Part shown: piece after piece, positions 52,495 through 61,769 of the stretch | Numbering within the stretch: the first letter of the stretch is position 1 | Layout: the number at the start of each line of letters is the position of its first letter | Source: Mycobacterium sp. DL440 | GTDB lineage: Bacteria; Actinomycetota; Actinomycetes; Mycobacteriales; Mycobacteriaceae | Reading direction: 5' to 3' | Length of the DNA stretch: 64,000 nt | Assembly (NCBI RefSeq): GCF_011745145.1 | Contig: NZ_CP050191.1 | Span: 1,205,991-1,269,990, forward strand | The notes under the pieces: generated by a model | What the model was told of the DNA's origin: nothing | What the model saw: only the letters and a program-made list of their open reading frames with translations | The model's database searches: none | Made by a program: the position numbers and the translations under genes

Positions 52495-52512
52495 GCTGTA
52501 CGATCGTACTGC
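52495..52512. promoter_or_regulatory. Regulon-2 operator O2
   Basis: GCTGTACGATCGTACTGC, the most symmetric copy; the inner GTACGATCGTAC is a perfect palindrome. It lies 27 bases before the LLM start and 46 before the P450 start. Confidence 0.8.
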
Positions 52513-52557
52513 ACTGGCCGCCTGAGTGGCGATGGACAGATCGAGGAGCGCATCCGC

Positions 52558-53748
52558 ATGGTGGAGACCACCGAGCTCTATTACGACCCCTACGACGTCG
52601 ATATCGATGCGGACCCGTATCCGGTCTACAAACGACTTCGCAACGAAACGCCGCTGTACTACAACGAAAAGCGAGACTTCTGGTCGCTGTCGCGGATGGC
52701 AGACGTAGAGCACGCGCTGCGCGATGTCGAGAACCTCAGCTCGGCCAAGGGTGACATCCTGGAGGTGGTCAAGGCCGAGCCGGTCATGCCGCTCGGTGTC
52801 TTCATCAACGAGGATCCTCCGCTGCACACGGTGCACCGGCTCCTGGTGTCACGCGCCTTCACGCCGCGGAAGATGAAGGCCATCGAGGAACAGGTTCGTG
52901 ACTTCTGCGCGAGATGCCTGGATCCACTGACCGGTGGCGATCGCTTCGATTTCATGGGCGATCTCGGAGCCGAGATGCCGATGCGTGTCATCGGGATGTT
53001 GGTCGGAATACCCGACGAATTGCAGCGCAGTGTGCGCAAGGTGGCCGGACGTAGGTTGCGAAACAACCCCGGTGAACCGCTGCCGGTGAGCAAGAACAAC
53101 TACTTCAACGGCAACATGTTTCGTGAGTATGTCGAGTGGCGTGAAAAGAACCCGTCCGACGATCTGGTGACCGAGCTGTTGAATGTCGAATTCACCGACG
53201 CCGACGGTGCTGAGCGGAAGTTGAGCTCCGAGGAACTCCTGGTCTTTCTCGGAGTGATCGCCAACGCCGGCACCGAGACGGTGGGCCGGCTGTTCGGGTG
53301 GCTCGGAAAGCTGCTGGGGGAGCACCCCGATCAGCGACGCGAACTGGTCGAGGATCCGTCATTGATCCCGGGCGCCATCGAGGAGGTTCTGCGTTACGAG
53401 CCGCCGGTGCACGGCATTGCCCGCTATGTCGCCAAAGACGTGACGTATCACGACACGACGGTTCCAGCTGGTTCGGCGCTCCTGCTCGTTGCAGGCGCAG
53501 CCAACCGCGACGAACGTAAATTCGACGATCCCGATCGTTTCGATATCCATCGCAACGGCAACCATGTGAGCTTTGGCCGGGGTACACATTTCTGCCTGGG
53601 TGCGTCGCTGGCGCGCGTCGAGGGGCGGGTGGCACTCGAGGAGATTCTCAAACGGTGGCCGGACTGGACGATCGACGAGCAGAACGCCGAGCGTGCACCC
53701 ACGGTGGCGGTACGAGGCTGGGACACCATGCCCGCCATCCTCGGTTGA
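52558..53748 (+). CDS. Cytochrome P450 (paralogue of the one at 58068)
   Basis: A 396-residue soluble P450. It starts MVETTELYYDPYDVDIDADP, carries ANAGTETVGR in the I-helix and FGRGTHFCLGASLARVEG with Cys346 in the heme loop, and ends GWDTMPAILG. The same N- and C-terminal signatures recur in the P450 at 58068-59255, so the two are paralogues. A GAGGAGCG site precedes the ATG. It lies under operator O2. It converges on an LLM gene with only four bases between. Confidence 0.92.
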   Translation: MVETTELYYDPYDVDIDADPYPVYKRLRNETPLYYNEKRDFWSLSRMADVEHALRDVENLSSAKGDILEVVKAEPVMPLGVFINEDPPLHTVHRLLVSRAFTPRKMKAIEEQVRDFCARCLDPLTGGDRFDFMGDLGAEMPMRVIGMLVGIPDELQRSVRKVAGRRLRNNPGEPLPVSKNNYFNGNMFREYVEWREKNPSDDLVTELLNVEFTDADGAERKLSSEELLVFLGVIANAGTETVGRLFGWLGKLLGEHPDQRRELVEDPSLIPGAIEEVLRYEPPVHGIARYVAKDVTYHDTTVPAGSALLLVAGAANRDERKFDDPDRFDIHRNGNHVSFGRGTHFCLGASLARVEGRVALEEILKRWPDWTIDEQNAERAPTVAVRGWDTMPAILG

Positions 53749-53752
53749 GGAT

Positions 53753-54682
53753 TCAGCCCTCTCGCGCCAGGGCGCTCAGCAGTGCCCTGGCACGCCGCAC
53801 CGAGCCGGACCGGGTGGACCGATCGGGGCCTACGGCGACCGGTTGGGCCCACACATCGGTGGCTCCGGCGTCGAGCAACGACTGCAACTGATGTTGCACG
53901 GCGTCCTCGGAGCCGATGATGGCGACATCGGCCGCGCTGGAACCGCCACCGGCTCGAATAATTTGCTCGTAGTTGCGCATTCCTGCATAGGAGACTGCGT
54001 TTGCCGCCACCGCGTCTCTGGCTTCGTCGAGGTCGTCGTGTACCGCTACCGGTAGCCCGGCCACGATCCGGGGCCGGGACCGCCCGAATTCGGATGCTGC
54101 GGCGGTGAGAGTCGGGGTGATCCGGGACTCCAGCGCCTGACGAGAGGCCATCCACAGCACAACCCCGTCTGCGAACTGTCCGGCGATGCGCAGCATCCGG
54201 GGTGACAGTGCGGACAGCAGGAGTGGGACCGGGTGTTCGGCGCGGGCGGCGCGGCCCGCGGTGTGCGCGCTCCAGTCAGTTCCGGCGAAATTCACGTCTT
54301 CGCCGCGCAGCAGCGGGCCGATGATCCTCAGATATTCGGCGGTGTTGCGGGCCGGGTGGTCATAGGACAGGCCCAGCACATCGCGCACGATCGGCTCATG
54401 TGACGGCCCGAGGCCGAGCGTGAGCCCTGGCCGTCCCATGGCGTTGGCGGCCGCGATCACCCGGTTGCCCTGCAGCATCGGATGGCACGGATACGTCTGC
54501 AGCACAGCGGTTCCCAGCTCGATGGACTGCGTCGCGCGCCCGGCGATGGCCATCGCCACCAGAGGGTCGCCCGCGACACCACTGGCGTACCACAGGGCGG
54601 AGAACCCGTCAGCCTCGGCTTCCTGGGCCTGGGTGATCATCCGGTCAACTGACGCAGCACCGCCGGACAGTCCGATACGCAT
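53753..54682 (-). CDS. LLM-class (F420-dependent type) oxidoreductase
   Basis: A 309-residue luciferase-like protein starting MRIGLSGGAASVDRMITQAQ, with IELGTAVLQTYPCHPM and the strand GRPGLTLGLGPSHEPIV. The last gene of a five-gene leftward operon (SDR, ferredoxin, P450, SDR, LLM) that starts at operators O3/O4. AAAGGGAG precedes the ATG. The barrel motifs favour the F420 subgroup; substrate unknown. Confidence 0.87.
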   Translation of the reverse strand: MRIGLSGGAASVDRMITQAQEAEADGFSALWYASGVAGDPLVAMAIAGRATQSIELGTAVLQTYPCHPMLQGNRVIAAANAMGRPGLTLGLGPSHEPIVRDVLGLSYDHPARNTAEYLRIIGPLLRGEDVNFAGTDWSAHTAGRAARAEHPVPLLLSALSPRMLRIAGQFADGVVLWMASRQALESRITPTLTAAASEFGRSRPRIVAGLPVAVHDDLDEARDAVAANAVSYAGMRNYEQIIRAGGGSSAADVAIIGSEDAVQHQLQSLLDAGATDVWAQPVAVGPDRSTRSGSVRRARALLSALAREG

Positions 54683-54711
54683 GGGTGCGGCTCCCTTTCT
54701 GGTGGCCCCGT

Positions 54712-55575
54712 TTATCGCATGATGTGGGCGTACTGCTCGTGTGGGTGGACGTCGAACATCGTCCGATACGACGGTGGCCGGCGACCTCCCTCGTCCACAA
54801 TGCCGTACTTCCCGGCGAGTTCGGCACCGATCAGGGTACGGCCGCTGGACTCCATCAGATTCGGATCGTTGAACAACGCCCAGATCACATGGCCGGTGAG
54901 TTCAGGGGTCTCAGCGCTGTCGAGTATGTGGCCGAACTTGTCGGGCTTGGCGGCGATGATCGCCCGAACCCGTTCGGTCAGAAGCGAACCCATCCAGATC
55001 GATACCGCGGCGATATCGAACTCGCGGAAATCCACGGCCATGTCAGCGGCCATCTTGTCTACGCCGGCCTTCGGCACGCCGTAAGCCGGCCCGAAGGCGT
55101 AGTGCACCGAGCCCGAGGAAGAGGTGAATGCCACCAGACCCTTCCGCTGTGGCAGCATCAGGGGTGCGCAAAGTACCGTGGCGACATAGCTGCTGCGCAA
55201 TCCGACGTCGAAGGTGTCCAACACACTCAGCGGCTCCTCCCAGAACTTGGTGCGGCCCATCATCTCGTCGCGGATTATCGCGGCATTGTTCACCAGGATG
55301 TCCACCCGGCCCTGCTCTTCGGCGATCCGGTCGAACAGTGCCTTGACCTGATCGTCGTCACTGTGGTCGACCCGTACGGCGATGCCATGCCCCCCGGCTG
55401 CGGTCACCAGCTCGGCGGTGTGGTGGATCGTGCCGGCCAGGGCCGAATCCCCCTGGTTCTCACTGCGTCCGGTGACATACACCGTGCAGCCATGACTTCC
55501 CAGCGCATGCGCGATACCCGCCCCCGCGCCGCGGCTGGCCCCGGTGACGACGGCGACTGGTCGGTCCTCGCCCAT
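54712..55575 (-). CDS. Short-chain dehydrogenase/reductase
   Basis: A 287-residue SDR: VVTGASRGAGAGIAHALGSH, LVNNAAIIRDEMMG and FTSSSGSVHYAFGPAYGVPK with the Tyr-Lys pair. The C-terminal part is longer than usual and ends YRTMFDVHPHEQYAHIMR. It overlaps the preceding P450 stop by one base (TGATG), so translation is coupled. It probably oxidises the alcohol formed by that P450. Confidence 0.88.
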   Translation of the reverse strand: MGEDRPVAVVTGASRGAGAGIAHALGSHGCTVYVTGRSENQGDSALAGTIHHTAELVTAAGGHGIAVRVDHSDDDQVKALFDRIAEEQGRVDILVNNAAIIRDEMMGRTKFWEEPLSVLDTFDVGLRSSYVATVLCAPLMLPQRKGLVAFTSSSGSVHYAFGPAYGVPKAGVDKMAADMAVDFREFDIAAVSIWMGSLLTERVRAIIAAKPDKFGHILDSAETPELTGHVIWALFNDPNLMESSGRTLIGAELAGKYGIVDEGGRRPPSYRTMFDVHPHEQYAHIMR

Positions 55576-56924
55576 CAGGCGACGATCTCAGCCGCGGTTT
55601 TGAGCTCGGTGATCGGTCGGGCCAGCCCCTGCTCGTCGCAGATACGCTGCAGCTTGACCAACGTCTCCTCCAGGCCGGGGCCGAGGCTCCGGCCTGGAGT
55701 GAACTGTGCGGGCAGGTGCCGCATGCCTTGGATCACCCCGATGCTGTCGTAGTGCACCGTGCCTTCGGCCACGCATCGGTAGTCAGGCATCCGGTCGAGA
55801 ACCGCGGTCAGCATCGACTTGAACACCGTCCTGGCCACATTCGAGCCGATGCACCGGTGTACTCCGAGCCCGAAGCTGAAGTGGCGGTTGTTTTTCCGGT
55901 CCATCACCAGGGCATCCGGATCCTCGAACAGTGACGGATCCCGATTGGCCATCGCCCAGGACAGCCACAGCCGCTCACCTTCACGCAGCGATGTGCCGTC
56001 CAGATCGATGTCCTCGGAGACGGTTCGAGCATCCCCGGGAGCGGGCGTGAAGAAACGTAAGAACTCCTCAGTGGCTCGGTCGAGCAGTACAGCACGTTCC
56101 GCACTCAACTGGGTGCGCTTATCGGTGTGCTGTGACAACCACTCCAGGGCATGCGCGGTAAGTGCGGTCGTGGTGTCGAAGCCTCCGCCGATCAGCAGAT
56201 TCAGCATGCCGATCAACTCGATATCGGGCGGTGCCTCGCCGTTGATGCGCAGTTTGGCCAACGCGTCGATGATCCCGGGCCGTGGATTGTCCCGTACCTC
56301 AGAAAGATTGGTGAACAGGTCGATCCCCATCGTCAGGTACAGGTCGCGCACGCGGGCCGCGTCCGGGGAGTCCGGTGGCGTGTAGACCGAGGCGTGCGCC
56401 GGCTCGTTGTAGATCGTCCACTTGTCCAGCCGCACACCAAGCATGGCCAGGGTGAGCACCGCCGGCACCACATTGGCCAGGTCGTCGACGAAATCGATGT
56501 GCCCGGTCTCGATCCGGTCATCAATGCAGGCCCGCACGATCTCGTCGATGAACGGGGCCCAGCGCTTGACCGCGGCGGGGGACAGGTACGGGTTGAGTGC
56601 GGTGCGGTAGAAGCGGTGTTCCGGATCGTCCATCTCCAGCATGCCGCCACGAAACCCCTCTGCCTCCAACATCGTCGGAATGGAGATGCCCTTGTAGCCG
56701 CGGCGTTCGTTGTGTACATCGTGGTCGTTGGACACATGCGGGCAGCGGGCCAGCTCGAACACCTGGGGACCGCCTGCGGCCACCCAATGCCCGTCGTAGG
56801 TATCGGTCCAGGCGATGGGGCACTTCTGCTGCATCTCGTGGGTGATATCGAGGAAGCTCTCGCGATAGTCGGCACCGTGGCGGTCGAAGTGGTACCTGGC
56901 CGCTGGGTCGGTGGGGGCGTTCAT
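55575..56924 (-). CDS. Cytochrome P450
   Basis: A 449-residue P450. The I-helix is LIGGGFDTTT, the K-helix EEFLRF supplies ExxR, and the heme loop FGLGVHRCIGSNVARTV has Cys358. It belongs to a different branch from the two paralogues of this cluster. Its ATG overlaps the ferredoxin stop (ATGA), the only P450 of the window with its own ferredoxin, so that protein is its likely electron donor. It sits in the O3/O4 leftward operon. Confidence 0.92.
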   Translation of the reverse strand: MNAPTDPAARYHFDRHGADYRESFLDITHEMQQKCPIAWTDTYDGHWVAAGGPQVFELARCPHVSNDHDVHNERRGYKGISIPTMLEAEGFRGGMLEMDDPEHRFYRTALNPYLSPAAVKRWAPFIDEIVRACIDDRIETGHIDFVDDLANVVPAVLTLAMLGVRLDKWTIYNEPAHASVYTPPDSPDAARVRDLYLTMGIDLFTNLSEVRDNPRPGIIDALAKLRINGEAPPDIELIGMLNLLIGGGFDTTTALTAHALEWLSQHTDKRTQLSAERAVLLDRATEEFLRFFTPAPGDARTVSEDIDLDGTSLREGERLWLSWAMANRDPSLFEDPDALVMDRKNNRHFSFGLGVHRCIGSNVARTVFKSMLTAVLDRMPDYRCVAEGTVHYDSIGVIQGMRHLPAQFTPGRSLGPGLEETLVKLQRICDEQGLARPITELKTAAEIVA

Positions 56925-57130
56925 TGTTCGGTCTCCGGGGTCAGGAGGTGGATGGCCTGTTCCGGGCAGGAACGAACCGCCTCGTGCACGTGCTCGTGAT
57001 ACTCGGTTGCGACGGCGTCGACGGCCACCTGAGCGTGGCCGTCGGTGTCATCGAGTTCGAAGATTTCCGGCGCGATCATCGCGCACAGGGTGTGGCCCTG
57101 GCACCGTGACGTGTCGACTTCTGCTTTCAC
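56921..57130 (-). CDS. 3Fe-4S-type ferredoxin
   Basis: A 69-residue ferredoxin: VDTSRCQGHTLCAMIAPEIF and SCPEQAI. Cysteines at 10, 16 and 55 with His13 in place of the second cysteine give the CxxHxxC...CP pattern of mycobacterial P450 ferredoxins. It overlaps the P450 by four bases and would pass electrons to it from a ferredoxin reductase encoded elsewhere. It may also serve the other two P450s of the cluster, which lack partners. Confidence 0.92.
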   Translation of the reverse strand: MKAEVDTSRCQGHTLCAMIAPEIFELDDTDGHAQVAVDAVATEYHEHVHEAVRSCPEQAIHLLTPETEQ

Positions 57131-57187
57131 CGTTGCTCCTGGATGGAATCTGGATTGGCTGAATGTGATTGGTCCGTGTCTGCCGAA

Positions 57188-57931
57188 TCAGGTGACCGCT
57201 CCACCATTGACGCCGATGACCTGGCCTGTGATGTATCCGGCGTCTTCCGCTGCCAGGAACGAACACGCCGCCGCCACGTCCTCGGGGCGGCCCAGCGCTC
57301 CGGCCGGGATCGCCTGGTTCAGGTACTTGTCCAGCGGCAGTTTCCCGGCGGCCTGCTGCTCACGCAGCATCGGCGTTTCGATCGCAAACGGAGGCACGGT
57401 GTTGGCGGTGATGCCCTTCGACGCGTAGTCGAGTGCCACAGTTTTGGTGAGCGCGATGACACCACCCTTGGCTGCGGAATAGTGCGCCTGGCCCTGTGCA
57501 CCCTTCTGGCCGGCCGCCGAGGAGATCGTGATGATCCGCCCCCACTGCGCGGGCACCATGTCTTCCAGCGCGGTCCGAATGCACAGGAACGTCCCCGTCA
57601 AGTTGACCGCCAGATAGCGATTCCACTGATCCAGGGTGATCTTGTCGAGGCGGGTGAAACCCGAGATGGCCGCGCTGGTCACCAGAATGCCGACCGGATC
57701 CAGTTGGGTGCGGACCGAGTCGAAGACCTGCGCGACGGCATCCTCGTCCGACACATCGGCGCCGAGGGCGATGGCTCGACCGCCCGCCGCCTCGATCTCG
57801 GCCGCGACCTTGCCTGCAGCTTCGGCGTTGAGATCAAGAACAGCAACATGTTTGCCGTCGGCAGCAAGTCGGATGGCGATTGACCTGCCAAGTCCCGATC
57901 CACCCCCGGTTACTACCGCTACCCGGCTCAT
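57188..57931 (-). CDS. Short-chain dehydrogenase/reductase
   Basis: A 247-residue classical SDR: VVTGGGSGLGRSIAIRLAAD, ITISSAAGQKGAQGQAHYSA with the SAAKGG lysine, and PPFAIETPML. The pattern is close to FabG/3-oxoacyl reductase types. It is the first gene of the leftward operon from O3/O4. The ATG at 57931 lies 35 bases from O3; the in-frame ATG at 58027 would lie beyond both operators and is unlikely. Confidence 0.9.
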   Translation of the reverse strand: MSRVAVVTGGGSGLGRSIAIRLAADGKHVAVLDLNAEAAGKVAAEIEAAGGRAIALGADVSDEDAVAQVFDSVRTQLDPVGILVTSAAISGFTRLDKITLDQWNRYLAVNLTGTFLCIRTALEDMVPAQWGRIITISSAAGQKGAQGQAHYSAAKGGVIALTKTVALDYASKGITANTVPPFAIETPMLREQQAAGKLPLDKYLNQAIPAGALGRPEDVAAACSFLAAEDAGYITGQVIGVNGGAVT

Positions 57932-57965
57932 TACCCAGTTCCTCCTGTGCGCCTCGCCACATTCC

Positions 57966-57983
57966 ACTGTACAGATGTATAGC
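57966..57983. promoter_or_regulatory. Regulon-2 operator O3
   Basis: ACTGTACAGATGTATAGC, 35 bases before the SDR start at 57931. Its centre is 42 bases from that of O4, four helical turns, which may allow cooperative binding. Confidence 0.75.
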
Positions 57984-58007
57984 GGATGCCGATGTTCGAC
58001 ACAAGCC

Positions 58008-58025
58008 GCTGTACGTATGTATAGC
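58008..58025. promoter_or_regulatory. Regulon-2 operator O4
   Basis: GCTGTACGTATGTATAGC, 43 bases before the P450 start at 58068. With O3 it forms a pair in the same orientation. Confidence 0.75.
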
Positions 58026-58067
58026 ATTGCCTCTACACTCGTGCTGACTTCGAGGAGGAGAACGGCT

Positions 58068-59255
58068 GTGAGCGACCTCTATTACGACCCGTGGGATGTC
58101 GACATCGATATCGACCCCTATCCGACGTACCGCCGGCTGCGGGACGAGGCCCCGGTGTACTACAACGAACGACACGACTTCTGGGGCATCAGCCGGTACG
58201 CAGATGTAGACGCGGCCCTGAAAGACACCGTCCGGCTCAGCTCGGCCAAGGGTGACATCCTCGAGGTCGTCATGACCGACCCGGTGATGCCTCCGGGAAT
58301 CTTCATCAACGAGGACCCGCCGCTGCACACGATTCATCGCGCGATCGTGTCCAGAGCCTTCACGCCGAAGAAGATGCGCGCCATCGAAGACAAGATTCGA
58401 GCTTTCTGCGTGGCGTGCCTGGACCCGCTCGTCGGCGGAGGCAACTTCGACTTCGTCGAGGACCTCGGCGCCGAGCTTCCGATGCGCACGATCGGGATGC
58501 TGGCCGGTATCCCCGACTCCGAGCAGCCCGCGGTGCGTGAGCATGCCAACCAGGTGCTCCGCAATGAACCGGGTAAGCCGATGCAGATCAAGAAGGATCG
58601 CTACTTCACCGGAGAGATGTTCGGCGAGTACGTCAAATGGCGGGAGAAGAACCCGTCCGACGACCTGATCACCGAGCTGCTCAATGTCGAGTTCGAGGAC
58701 GAGACCGGAACCACCCGCAAGTTGGCCAAGCAGGAACTCATCGTGTTCCTTGCGGTGGTGGCCGGCGCGGGTGTGGAGACAACCGGCCGGCTGTTCGGGT
58801 GGATGGGCAAAGTGCTGGCTGAACATCCCGATCAGCGAAAGGAACTAGCCGAGAACCATGGCCTGATTCCAACGGCGATCGAGGAGTTGCTCCGCTTCGA
58901 ACCACCGGGGCCGCACGTGGCGCGCTACGTCGCCACCGACGACGTGGTGTTCCAGGGTCAGGTGGTGCCGGCGGGCAGCGCCCTGCTGATGATGCTGGCA
59001 TCGGCGAACCGGGACGAGCGCCACTTCGATGAACCCGACCGGTTTGACATCCACCGAAAGCCGGGTGGTCACTTGACATTCGGTCGCGGTGCGCATTTCT
59101 GCGTCGGATCGCCGCTGGCCCGGTTGGAGGGGCGCGTCGCACTCGAAGAAGTACTCAAGCGCTGGCCAACCTGGGAGATCGACATGTCAGGCGCACGCCG
59201 ATCACGCACCTCCACCGTGCGTGGCTGGGACACCATGCCGGCCATCGTCGGCTGA
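58068..59255 (+). CDS. Cytochrome P450 (paralogue of the one at 52558)
   Basis: A 395-residue soluble P450. It opens with VSDLYYDPWDVDIDIDPYPT, has VAGAGVETTGR in the I-helix and FGRGAHFCVGSPLARLEG (Cys345) in the heme loop, and ends GWDTMPAIVG. Many stretches equal those of the P450 at 52558. The GTG at 58068 has a strong GAGGAGGAG site. It is followed after 15 bases by a mycofactocin-type SDR, with which it forms a rightward operon from O4. Confidence 0.92.
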   Translation: MSDLYYDPWDVDIDIDPYPTYRRLRDEAPVYYNERHDFWGISRYADVDAALKDTVRLSSAKGDILEVVMTDPVMPPGIFINEDPPLHTIHRAIVSRAFTPKKMRAIEDKIRAFCVACLDPLVGGGNFDFVEDLGAELPMRTIGMLAGIPDSEQPAVREHANQVLRNEPGKPMQIKKDRYFTGEMFGEYVKWREKNPSDDLITELLNVEFEDETGTTRKLAKQELIVFLAVVAGAGVETTGRLFGWMGKVLAEHPDQRKELAENHGLIPTAIEELLRFEPPGPHVARYVATDDVVFQGQVVPAGSALLMMLASANRDERHFDEPDRFDIHRKPGGHLTFGRGAHFCVGSPLARLEGRVALEEVLKRWPTWEIDMSGARRSRTSTVRGWDTMPAIVG

Positions 59256-59270
59256 GGAGAAGGGAACATC

Positions 59271-60092
59271 GTGACACCACCAGAACGCCACGTCGTCGTC
59301 ATCACCGGGGCCGCGCGCGGTCAGGGCCGCAGCCACGCGGTGGCGCTGGCCGAGGCCGGCGCGGACATCATCGCCGTAGACCGGTGCGCCGACATCGACT
59401 CCATCCCCTACCCGTTGGCCACCAAGGAGGATCTGGCCGAAACCGCCCGCCTGGTGCGGGAGGCGGGAGGCCGAATCGAGACCGCGGTCGCCGACGTGCG
59501 GAACCTGGCCGACCTGCGTGCGGCGGTGGACGCCGGGATCGCCGCCTTCGGTGAAGTCGACACCGTGGTGGCCAATGCCGGTGTGGTCGGCATCGGGCTG
59601 GGGGAGACGCTCGACGAACAGGTCTACTCCGACATTGTCGACACCAATCTGCGCGGAGTGTGGAACACCATTGCGGCTACCGCGCCGTCGATGATCCGCC
59701 GGGGCACCGGTGGTTCGATGATCCTGATCTCCTCGATGCAGGGCCTGGTTGGTCGCGGCGGCGACGGCAGCGCCGCCACTTTCGCCTACGCCGCCTCCAA
59801 GCACGGTGTGGTGGGCCTGATGCGCTCGGCTGCGTTTGCCTACGCTCAGCACAGCATTCGGGTGAATTCGGTGCATCCGACCGGGGTGGCCACGCCGATG
59901 ATCTTCAATGAGCACATGGCCGAGCTCTTCGCGGCCAACCCCGAGGGCACCGGGATGGCGGGCAATCTGCTGCCGGTGCCCTTCGTCGAACCGCTCGATG
60001 TCACCAATGCGGTGGTGTTCCTGGCCGGTGAGAAGGCCCGCTACATCACCGGGGTGGCCCTGCCCGTCGACGCCGGTTTCGCCGTCATGTGA
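59271..60092 (+). CDS. Mycofactocin-coupled type SDR oxidoreductase
   Basis: A 273-residue SDR of the mycofactocin-associated subgroup as I recall it: VVITGAARGQGRSHAVALAE at the N-terminus, the inserted segment YPLATKEDLAETARLVREAG that buries the nicotinamide, and the active site ILISSMQGLV with FAYAASKHG. Such enzymes hold their NAD(H) tightly and pass electrons to the peptide-derived cofactor mycofactocin. The GTG has GAGGAGAAGGG. It probably oxidises the P450 product alcohol. A hairpin follows. Confidence 0.85.
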   Translation: MTPPERHVVVITGAARGQGRSHAVALAEAGADIIAVDRCADIDSIPYPLATKEDLAETARLVREAGGRIETAVADVRNLADLRAAVDAGIAAFGEVDTVVANAGVVGIGLGETLDEQVYSDIVDTNLRGVWNTIAATAPSMIRRGTGGSMILISSMQGLVGRGGDGSAATFAYAASKHGVVGLMRSAAFAYAQHSIRVNSVHPTGVATPMIFNEHMAELFAANPEGTGMAGNLLPVPFVEPLDVTNAVVFLAGEKARYITGVALPVDAGFAVM

Positions 60093-60116
60093 CGCACCGA
60101 CTTCCCCGCGATGCCA

Positions 60117-60157
60117 ATCGGCGCCGGAGCCACCATCGCGGTGGCACCGGCGCCGAT
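60117..60157. terminator. Hairpin terminator between convergent genes
   Basis: ATCGGCGCCGGAGCCACC at 60117-60134 pairs with 60140-60157 with one mismatch around a five-base loop. It lies between the SDR end (60092) and the GMC oxidoreductase end (60165). Confidence 0.78.
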
Positions 60158-60164
60158 GTAGTTG

Positions 60165-61769
60165 TCAGGAGCGGTCTTCGAGGATGAAATCGGCGGCCCG
60201 CCAGGCCATCGCCATGATCGGCCCGTTGAGGTTGCCTGCCACCATGGTCGGCATCACCGAGCAGTCGACCACACGCAGGCCGTCCGCGCCGCGCACCCGC
60301 AGCCGGCTGTCCACCACCGCGTCGTCGTCGGGACCCATCGCGCAGGTGCCCACCGCGTGATATCCGCTGAATCCACCCTCAAGTGCGGCATCGACAAGCT
60401 CCTCGTCGCTGATCGCCGCCGGGCCAGGGTAGGTCTCGGCGCTGATCCGGTCCACGATGGGCTCTTGGCCGAAGATCTCCCGCATCTTGCGCAGCAGATT
60501 GGCCGTTGTCTGCCGATCCTCGTCGGTGCCGAGGTAATTGGGATCGATCAGCAATGGCGCACTCGGGTCGGATCCGGTGATCTCGCAACGACCTTCCGCG
60601 GTCGGACGCAATGCCATTCCGAGGCAGGATGCGCCAGGGGCTCGCTCGATCTTGACCGGCTCCCCGGTGTTGTAGGCCGGGATGGTCCACGGGCCGAGCA
60701 TCAGCTGGGCGTCGACCCGCTCGGCCTCGGGCCGTGACTTGACGAATGCCACGATATCGAACGCCGGGGCGGCCAGCGGGCCCTTCCGGGTCGCCAGATA
60801 CCGTGCCCCGGTTTTCGCCTGGGCCAGGTTGCTCGACAGCTGTCGGTTATAGCCGAGGTCGGCGTTGAGCCGGAACCGCATGGCGGCGCAACGATGTTCG
60901 CGAAGACCGCGACCCACCCTGTCCCGGTCGAGATAGACCTCGACACCGGCGGAATCCAGCACCTCCCTGGGGCCGATCCCGGACAGCTGCAGCAGTTTCG
61001 GGCTGTTGAGGCTGCCCATGGAGACGATCACCTCGCGGTTGGCCCGGATTTCGGTGCGACCGTGACGGTTTCGCGTCACCACGCCGACCGCCCGGTTGTT
61101 GTCGAACAGGATCCGATCGACCGAGGTATTGGTCACCACGGTGAGATTCGGCCGCCCCATGGCCGGCTTGAGGAATGCCCGCGAGGCGCTGACCCGGCGG
61201 CCGTTCTTGATGGTCGACGTGGTGTAGCCGATCCGCTCCTCGTCGGATTCGTTGATGTCCTGTACCTCGGTCAGGCCGGCCTTGACCCCGGCGGCCAGCA
61301 TCTCCCGGCACAGCGGATCAGGATCGCGCGGAACCGAGATGTGCAGCGGCCCACCCGCTCCGCGCGTCGGTGATGACCCGAACTGATTGTCCTCGAAGGA
61401 CTTGAAGATCGGCAGGATGTCGTCCCAGCCCCAGCCCGGGTTGCCCAACCGTTCCAACTCGTCGTAGTCGGCGCGGTTTCCGCGGTTGTAGACCATTCCG
61501 TTGACCGAACTCGACCCGCCGAGCAGCTTGCCGCGCATCCAGGTCTCGACATGCGAACTCGGCCCGAAGGGGATGGTCTGATACTGCCAGGTGTACTTCT
61601 CGTTCTCGAACACCAGACCTGCGCCCTTCGGGATGCTGAACATCGGGCTGCGATCGCCGCCGCCCGCCTCGATCAGCAATACCGATACCGACGGGTCGGC
61701 AGACAGCCGGTTGGCGAGTACGCAGCCGGCGGATCCGGCGCCGGCAATGATGTAGTCGTAGCTGGTCAT
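60165..61769 (-). CDS. GMC family FAD-dependent oxidoreductase
   Basis: A 534-residue flavoprotein alcohol dehydrogenase/oxidase. The FAD motif YIIAGAGSAGCVLANRL is N-terminal, GKLLGGSSSVNGMVYNRG the GMC signature, and GYHAVGTCAMGPDDDAVVD with GNLNGP the catalytic His and Asn. Length and motifs fit the choline-dehydrogenase-like group. It would oxidise an alcohol to an aldehyde or ketone. It is the last gene of the leftward SnoaL-SDR-GMC operon and its ATG overlaps the SDR stop. Confidence 0.9.
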   Translation of the reverse strand: MTSYDYIIAGAGSAGCVLANRLSADPSVSVLLIEAGGGDRSPMFSIPKGAGLVFENEKYTWQYQTIPFGPSSHVETWMRGKLLGGSSSVNGMVYNRGNRADYDELERLGNPGWGWDDILPIFKSFEDNQFGSSPTRGAGGPLHISVPRDPDPLCREMLAAGVKAGLTEVQDINESDEERIGYTTSTIKNGRRVSASRAFLKPAMGRPNLTVVTNTSVDRILFDNNRAVGVVTRNRHGRTEIRANREVIVSMGSLNSPKLLQLSGIGPREVLDSAGVEVYLDRDRVGRGLREHRCAAMRFRLNADLGYNRQLSSNLAQAKTGARYLATRKGPLAAPAFDIVAFVKSRPEAERVDAQLMLGPWTIPAYNTGEPVKIERAPGASCLGMALRPTAEGRCEITGSDPSAPLLIDPNYLGTDEDRQTTANLLRKMREIFGQEPIVDRISAETYPGPAAISDEELVDAALEGGFSGYHAVGTCAMGPDDDAVVDSRLRVRGADGLRVVDCSVMPTMVAGNLNGPIMAMAWRAADFILEDRS

